Of a stretch of 9,323 nucleotides of DNA, positions 5,658 to 9,323 are shown piece by piece (position 1 is the stretch's first letter; each line of letters opens with the position of its first letter). The position numbers and the translations under genes are program-made. The DNA is from Serpens sp035306625 (lineage in GTDB: Bacteria > Pseudomonadota > Gammaproteobacteria > Pseudomonadales > Pseudomonadaceae). The notes beneath the pieces were generated by a model. It was not told the origin of the DNA, did no database searches, and saw only the letters and a list, made by a program, of their open reading frames with translations. The stretch lies in the NCBI GenBank assembly GCA_035306625.1, contig DATGNS010000293.1, positions 1-9,323 on the forward strand, in the 5' to 3' direction.

Positions 5658-6820
5658 ATATCGCCACGGGCGACGGCGGCGGCTTCCGCCTGCCGCCGCT
5701 GGCCGCGTACGTACACATCCCCTGGTGCGTACGCAAATGCCCCTACTGCGACTTCAACTCCCACGCCGCCGGCCCGCAACTGCCGGAGCGCGAGTACGTG
5801 GATGCCGTGCTGGCCGAGCTGGAGCTGCAGCTTGAGCAGGTGCATGGCCGCAAGCTGGTTTCCGTGTTCTTCGGTGACGGCACCCCCAGCCTGTTCTCGC
5901 CCCAGGCGCTGGAGCGCATCCTGCGCGGACTGGAGCGGCGCATCGGCTTCGTCGATGACATCGAGATCACCCTGGAAGCCAACCCTGGCACCTTCGAGCA
6001 GGACAAGTTTCGCGACTACCGCGACCTGGGCATAAACCGGCTTTCCATCGGCGTGCAGAGCTTCCAGGGCGACAAGCTCAAGGCGCTGGGGCGCATCCAT
6101 GACGGCGACGAGGCGATCCGCGCCGCCGACATGGCCCGTGCGGCCGGCTTCGACAACTTCAATCTGGACCTCATGCACGGCCTGCCGGGCCAGAGCCTGG
6201 ACGATGCCCTGCATGACCTGCACACCGCCATTGCCCAGCGGCCGACCCACCTGTCCTGGTACCAGCTGACCCTGGAGCCCAACACGGTGTTCTGGAGCAA
6301 GCCGCCGCAGCTGCCCGAGGACGACATCCTCTGGGACATCCAGGAGGCCGGTCATGCGCTGCTGGCCGAGCATGGCTACGAGCAGTACGAGACCTCGGCC
6401 TATGCGCAGCCCGGTCGCCAGGCCCGCCACAACCTGAACTACTGGACCTTCGGCGATTTCCTCGGCTTGGGCGCCGGCGCCCACGGCAAGCTGAGCAGCC
6501 CGGACGGCACCATCCGGCGCACCTGGAATACCCGTCTGCCGAAGGACTACCTGGACCCGGCCAAGGCGTTCCAGGCCGGCAACCGCGTGCTGGAGCCGGA
6601 CGAGCTGCCGTTCGAGTTCCTCATGAACGTGCTGCGCCTGACAAGGGGTGTGCCCGTGGACCTGTTCTGCGAGCGCACCGGCCTGAGCCTGAAGACGCTC
6701 AACGAGAGCCGGCAGGAAGCGGAGCGCCGGGGATTGCTCAGCCCCGAGCCCGGGCGCCTGGTGGCCACGCCGCAGGGGCAGCTGTTTCTCAACGACCTGC
6801 TGCAGCTGTTCCTGCCCTAG
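5654..6820 (+). CDS. hemW: HemW, radical SAM family heme chaperone
   Basis: This HemN-like protein has 388 residues and is called HemW (formerly YggW) in E. coli. HemW binds heme and delivers it to target proteins; it is often misnamed coproporphyrinogen III oxidase. The [4Fe-4S] site is C25-VRK-C29-PY-C32. F34 replaces the fourth HemN cysteine, which marks HemW rather than HemN. The HNxxYW heme-binding motif is at 259-264, followed by GAGAHGKL; a C-terminal HemN domain ends LFLNDLLQLFLP. The SAM-contacting motif reads G74-D75-G76-T-P-S where the family has GGGTPS, an unusual change at a highly conserved glycine. The rest is intact, so the gene looks functional apart from this site. The ATG at 5654 overlaps the rdgB stop. 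An in-frame extension to 5564 would add 30 residues read from the rdgB coding region and is unlikely. Confidence 0.94.
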   Translation: MNIATGDGGGFRLPPLAAYVHIPWCVRKCPYCDFNSHAAGPQLPEREYVDAVLAELELQLEQVHGRKLVSVFFGDGTPSLFSPQALERILRGLERRIGFVDDIEITLEANPGTFEQDKFRDYRDLGINRLSIGVQSFQGDKLKALGRIHDGDEAIRAADMARAAGFDNFNLDLMHGLPGQSLDDALHDLHTAIAQRPTHLSWYQLTLEPNTVFWSKPPQLPEDDILWDIQEAGHALLAEHGYEQYETSAYAQPGRQARHNLNYWTFGDFLGLGAGAHGKLSSPDGTIRRTWNTRLPKDYLDPAKAFQAGNRVLEPDELPFEFLMNVLRLTRGVPVDLFCERTGLSLKTLNESRQEAERRGLLSPEPGRLVATPQGQLFLNDLLQLFLP

Positions 6821-6833
6821 GCTGTAACGAACC

Positions 6834-6855
6834 GTAGGAGCGGCTTCAGCCGCGA
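6834..6855 (+). repeat. Pseudomonas-type REP element
   Basis: The 22-base element begins GTAGGAGCGGCTTCAGCC and ends GCGA. GCGGCT (6840-6845) and AGCCGC (6848-6853) form the stem after the conserved GTAG head. This is the classic REP of Pseudomonas genomes, normally mobilised by a RAYT transposase elsewhere. Only one copy is seen here, 13 bases after the hemW stop, where it may also shape the mRNA 3' end. Confidence 0.85.
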
Positions 6856-6873
6856 TGCTCTTTCCGGCCGGGC

Positions 6874-6902
6874 ACAGCCGTTCCCACGCAAACGCCGGCT
6901 GT
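6874..6902 (+). repeat. Inverted repeat between hemW and the DUF3392 gene
   Basis: ACAGCCG (6874-6880) and CGGCTGT (6896-6902) form a 7-base stem with a 15-base loop. It lies 18 bases after the REP but does not share the REP head sequence, so it is listed separately. A weak terminator or chance pairing is possible. Confidence 0.4.
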
Positions 6903-6919
6903 CTCCGCGACCCGCTCGC

Positions 6920-6948
6920 TTCCTGCCCGCGTCCCGAGCGGTTATAAC
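6920..6948 (+). promoter_or_regulatory. Possible promoter of the DUF3392 gene
   Basis: TATAAC at 6943-6948 matches five of six -10 bases and stands out in GC-rich sequence, 31 bases before the ATG. The -35 region 17 bases upstream (TTCCTG) is weak. Confidence 0.4.
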
Positions 6949-6979
6949 AGCGGCTTCGTCAATCACGGAGCCGTACCCC

Positions 6980-7303
6980 ATGGATATCCTGCTGGACCTG
7001 ATCGTCAGCCTGTCGCGCTGGTGCCGCGGTCACCTGAGCGAAATCGCCCTGGCCCTGCTGGCCACCCTGCTGGTGCTGTTCGGCCCCGCGCTCAACACCT
7101 GGCTGCAGCGCACCATCGGCGGGCTGAACTTCGTGCTGCGTACCCTGCTGTTCATGGCGTTCTGCGCGCTGGTCTACGGCTTCGGCCTGGTCTACACCAG
7201 CCCGTGGCTGGCCAAGGGGCTGGCCTACTTCAACAACTACACCCTGGCGCCGGTGGTGCTGGCGGCGTTCCTGCTGCTGGGCGTGGCGGCCGACCGCCGC
7301 TGA
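6980..7303 (+). CDS. DUF3392 family small inner-membrane protein
   Basis: This is a 107-residue protein with three predicted transmembrane helices at about 22-39 (ALALLATLLVLFGPAL), 51-72 (FVLRTLLFMAFCALVYGFGL) and 88-103 (TLAPVVLAAFLLLGVA). Arginines at 13, 16, 44 and 54 and the terminal DRR are the charged landmarks. It matches DUF3392, a family known from Pseudomonas and other gammaproteobacteria with no established function; I see no catalytic motif. GGAG at 6967-6970, 9 bases before the ATG, supports the start. The gene has its own candidate promoter after the REP and ends just before a strong terminator, so it is probably a single-gene unit. Confidence 0.85.
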   Translation: MDILLDLIVSLSRWCRGHLSEIALALLATLLVLFGPALNTWLQRTIGGLNFVLRTLLFMAFCALVYGFGLVYTSPWLAKGLAYFNNYTLAPVVLAAFLLLGVAADRR

Positions 7304-7306
7304 ATG

Positions 7307-7334
7307 AAAAACGGCGCACCGAGGTGCGCCGTTT
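7307..7334. terminator. Bidirectional rho-independent terminator
   Basis: AAACGGCGCA (7309-7318) pairs perfectly with TGCGCCGTTT (7325-7334), and one further C-G pair closes a CGAG loop. On the minus strand the stem runs into TTTTT (complement of 7307-7311), a good exit for the DUF1329 transcript. On the plus strand only TTT follows, a weaker exit for the DUF3392 gene. It sits exactly between the two convergent stop codons. Confidence 0.9.
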
Positions 7335-7348
7335 GGGTCGAGCGGGCT

Positions 7349-8689
7349 TCAGTTGCCCAGGCGCAGGGCCTGGGGCGAGAAGTCGCGAGGCGTCAGGCGC
7401 ACGTTGAAGTCGTAGGCCGGCTCGTTGTTGTCCAGCCCGTCGACGAAGTAGCGGCCGCCCTTGAGGTCGTACACGGTTTCCAGGGTGCTGAGGAACACCG
7501 GCACCTCGTAGTAGTTGATCGGGTGGGCTTCCTGCAAGCCGATGAGCTCGCCCTTGTCGTCATACAGGTCCACGGCGAGGATCTGCCAGCTGTCCTCGTC
7601 GATATAGAAACGGCGCTTGGCGTAGGGGTGCCGGAAGCCGACGCGCAGGCTGGCTTCCACCACCCAGACCCGGTGCAGTTCATAGCGCAGCAGCGAGGAG
7701 TTCAACGTCTTCGGCCCGAGGATCTCCTCGTAGGGAATGCCCTGCTGGTGCACCTTGTAGCTGTTGTAGGGCACGATCATTTCACGCTTGCCGAGCAGCT
7801 TCCACTCGTAGCGGTCCGGCGCGCCGTTGTAGACGTCCACCATGTCGGCGGTGGCCATGCCGTTGGTGTCCGGCTGCAGGGAGTCGTAGGCCAGCGAAGG
7901 CAGGCGACGCACGCGACGCTCGCCGCGGTTGAAGCGCCATGCCTTGCGGGTGGCCAGCACCTGGTCGAGGCTGTCCTGCACCACCAGGGCCGAACCGGCC
8001 AGCTTGGCCGGGGCGATGATCTTGTACTTGTAGTGGTACAGGGTGTTGTCCAGCTCGGCCGTGGTCATGCCGGCGCGGTTGTAGACGAAGTAGATTTCCC
8101 GGTCGAGCTTGAGCAGGTTGTAGCTGCCGTTGGCCAGCACCGCCGCCTGGTTGAGGACCATGCGCAGCTGTTCGCCACGGTAGCGGGTGATGTGGTTCCA
8201 GATGACTTCCAGGCCGTTCTGCGGGATGGGGAAGGGCGTACCGGCGGCGGCGCCCTCGATGCCGTTGCCGTTGGAGATCAGCTGGGCCCGGGTGGCGTTC
8301 TCGCGGGTGGCGGCGTACAGCCGCTCCGGCAGGGCGGCGCTGCGGCGGGTCGGATAGACGCGTACCCCGTAGTCCGGATACAGCGTCAGCAGGCGCTGCA
8401 TGCCTTCGGGCAGTCTGTCGCGATGGTTGTTCAGGTTGTGCTTGTCGATGATCAGCAGCGGCTTGTCCGCCGCGTATGGATCCGGATGATGCATGCCTGG
8501 CTTGTAGCCGGCCGGCGGTTTGGTGATACCGCCGGTCCAGGCGGGGATGGTGCCCTCGGCATTGCCGGCGCGCTCGGCGCCCAGCGGCGTCAGTTCCCGG
8601 CCCAGGCGCTCGGCCTGAAAGGTGGAGACAGCGGCCTGGGCCTGCAGCGCGCAGCCGGCCAGCAACAGCATGGCGATTGGTTTGAACAC
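7349..8689 (-). CDS. DUF1329 family exported protein
   Basis: This protein has 446 residues, of typical DUF1329 length (Pfam PF07044). Members are exported proteins often encoded beside a DUF1302 outer-membrane protein and an RND transporter, and their fold has been compared with LolA/LolB lipoprotein carriers. Landmarks are LGRELTPLGAERAGNAEGTIPAWTGG (residues 29 on), YPDYGVRVYPTRRSAALPE, YEWKLLGKREMIVPYNSYK, and KRRFYIDEDSWQILAVDLYDDKGEL near the C-terminus. The signal peptide (MFKPIAMLLLAGCALQAQA) allows signal peptidase I cleavage after A19, but LAGC at 10-13 also fits a lipobox, so it is either periplasmic or lipid-anchored. Translation starts at GTG (8687-8689), 6 bases after GGGAG; the ATG at codon 7 would lose the basic n-region. 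It lies downstream of trmB on the same strand with a likely own promoter and a strong terminator. No DUF1302 or RND partner is in the window. The precise role is unknown. Confidence 0.88.
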   Translation of the reverse strand: MFKPIAMLLLAGCALQAQAAVSTFQAERLGRELTPLGAERAGNAEGTIPAWTGGITKPPAGYKPGMHHPDPYAADKPLLIIDKHNLNNHRDRLPEGMQRLLTLYPDYGVRVYPTRRSAALPERLYAATRENATRAQLISNGNGIEGAAAGTPFPIPQNGLEVIWNHITRYRGEQLRMVLNQAAVLANGSYNLLKLDREIYFVYNRAGMTTAELDNTLYHYKYKIIAPAKLAGSALVVQDSLDQVLATRKAWRFNRGERRVRRLPSLAYDSLQPDTNGMATADMVDVYNGAPDRYEWKLLGKREMIVPYNSYKVHQQGIPYEEILGPKTLNSSLLRYELHRVWVVEASLRVGFRHPYAKRRFYIDEDSWQILAVDLYDDKGELIGLQEAHPINYYEVPVFLSTLETVYDLKGGRYFVDGLDNNEPAYDFNVRLTPRDFSPQALRLGN

Positions 8690-8695
8690 GGTTTG

Positions 8696-8700
8696 CTCCC
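8696..8700 (-). promoter_or_regulatory. Ribosome binding site deciding the GTG start of the DUF1329 gene
   Basis: GGGAG on the minus strand is spaced 6 bases from the GTG at 8689. The first ATG is six codons further in and too far from it. Confidence 0.65.
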
Positions 8701-8701
8701 T

Positions 8702-8715
8702 GGCACTGGGGTGCC
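8702..8715 (-). other. Small hairpin in the DUF1329 leader
   Basis: GGCAC (8702-8706) pairs with GTGCC (8711-8715) over 4 bases, immediately upstream of the ribosome site. It could modulate initiation, but the stem is only 5 bases long. Confidence 0.3.
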
Positions 8716-8731
8716 GTCGTCCTTTCCCGCC

Positions 8732-8759
8732 GTTATCTCGGCGTTGTTGTTGTCGTCAA
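8732..8759 (-). promoter_or_regulatory. Candidate sigma-70 promoter of the DUF1329 gene
   Basis: On the minus strand TTGACG (8754-8759) is a five-of-six -35 match, and GATAAC (8732-8737) is a four-of-six -10 match after a 16-base spacer. It lies between the trmB stop and the DUF1329 GTG, so the gene may be transcribed independently of trmB. Confidence 0.45.
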
Positions 8760-8765
8760 CGACTA

Positions 8766-9323
8766 TCAGTGCGTGCGCCGGAACTTGAGATCCCAGACAC
8801 CATGCCCCAGGCGTTCGCCGCGCCGCTCGAACTTGGTGACCGGTCGCTCTTCCGGCCGTGGCACATAGCCATTGTCGTCGGCGAGGTTGGCATATCCCGG
8901 AGCTGCGCTCAAGATTTCGAGCATGTGTTCCGCATAGGGTTGCCAATCAGTCGCCATATGCAGCACACCCCCGACCTTGAGCTTCTGGCGCACCAGTTCG
9001 GCGAAGGCCGGCTGCACGATGCGGCGCTTGTGGTGGCGAGCCTTGTGCCAGGGATCGGGGAAGAACAGCAGCACGCGATCCAGACTGGCATCGGGTATGC
9101 AGTTGCGCAGCACTTCCAGGGCATCGCAGCTGTATACCCGCACGTTGCCGAGGTTCTGCTGCAGCAGGCCGTTGAGCAGGGCACCGACGCCGGGCTTGTG
9201 CACCTCCACGCCGATGAAGTCCTGGTCCGGGGCGGCGGCGGCCATCTCCAGGGTGGCCTGGCCCATGCCGAAGCCGATCTCGAAGGTGCGCGGCGCCTGG
9301 CGACCGAATACCTTGTCCAGGTC
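8766..9323 (-). CDS. trmB: TrmB, tRNA (guanine-N7-)-methyltransferase, partial (N-terminus beyond window)
   Basis: TrmB transfers a methyl group from SAM to N7 of G46 in the variable loop of many tRNAs. The window holds the last 185 codons; the reading frame continues open past 9323, so the N-terminal part is missing. Motifs in order: FEIGFGMGQ (SAM loop), FIGVEVHKPGVGALL, the strand ending YSCDALEVL, FFPDPWHKARHHKRRI with the conserved PDPW aspartate, GGVLHMATDWQPYAEHML, and the C-terminal PVTKFERRGERLGHGVWDLKF. These are the diagnostic TrmB residues and all are intact. The internal methionine at 9264-9266 (in GFGMG) is not a start because it lies within the SAM-binding loop. The DUF1329 gene follows after 76 bases with its own candidate promoter. 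Confidence 0.96.
   Translation of the reverse strand, partial: DLDKVFGRQAPRTFEIGFGMGQATLEMAAAAPDQDFIGVEVHKPGVGALLNGLLQQNLGNVRVYSCDALEVLRNCIPDASLDRVLLFFPDPWHKARHHKRRIVQPAFAELVRQKLKVGGVLHMATDWQPYAEHMLEILSAAPGYANLADDNGYVPRPEERPVTKFERRGERLGHGVWDLKFRRTH

Noticed and set aside
7304..8788. Plus-strand reading frame (494 codons) opposite the DUF1329 gene
   Set aside because: It runs through the terminator hairpin and is rich in Val, Gln and His without recognisable motifs. The minus-strand gene has a signal peptide, ribosome site and family match.

Overview
The window comes from a GC-rich gammaproteobacterium, most probably Pseudomonas in the broad sense. Two things support this. The gene run metX-metW-DUF4426-rdgB-hemW-DUF3392, followed by trmB, is the conserved Pseudomonas order as I know it. 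A Pseudomonas-type REP palindrome (GTAGGAGCGG...) also lies directly behind hemW. I judged this by reading translated sequence and motifs; no database search was possible.

Layout. Positions 1-177 hold the C-terminus of a FlgL-like hook-filament junction protein. A very divergent flagellin-like protein (194-1240) follows 16 bases later and is the least familiar gene here. A purine-type NCS2 permease follows (1366-2745). Next comes a compact plus-strand run: metX (2856-3995), metW (4004-4624), a secreted DUF4426 protein (4651-5067), rdgB (5064-5657) and hemW (5654-6820). The last three are joined by 4-base ATGA overlaps. After hemW are a REP element and a second inverted repeat, then a small three-helix membrane protein, DUF3392 (6980-7303). 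A strong bidirectional terminator (7307-7334) separates it from the minus-strand genes: an exported DUF1329 protein (7349-8689) and the 3' part of trmB (8766-9323, cut by the window edge).

How the genes work together. MetX and MetW act on homoserine acylation, the committed step of methionine synthesis. RdgB cleans the nucleotide pool of ITP/XTP, and HemW is a radical-SAM-family heme chaperone. Their link is shared transcription and translational coupling rather than one pathway. The permease upstream probably imports a purine base. The flagellar pair is unrelated to these neighbours and looks like the edge of a separate locus.

The most notable points are the flagellin-like protein with its long N-terminal extension, a Gly-to-Asp change in the GGGTP motif of HemW, an Asn where characterised permease relatives carry an important Asp in TM9, and an orphan DUF1329 gene with an ambiguous signal peptide. 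I found no clearly new multi-gene system. No intergenic stretch exceeds about 160 bases, and I saw no tRNA, rRNA, CRISPR array, transposase or riboswitch.
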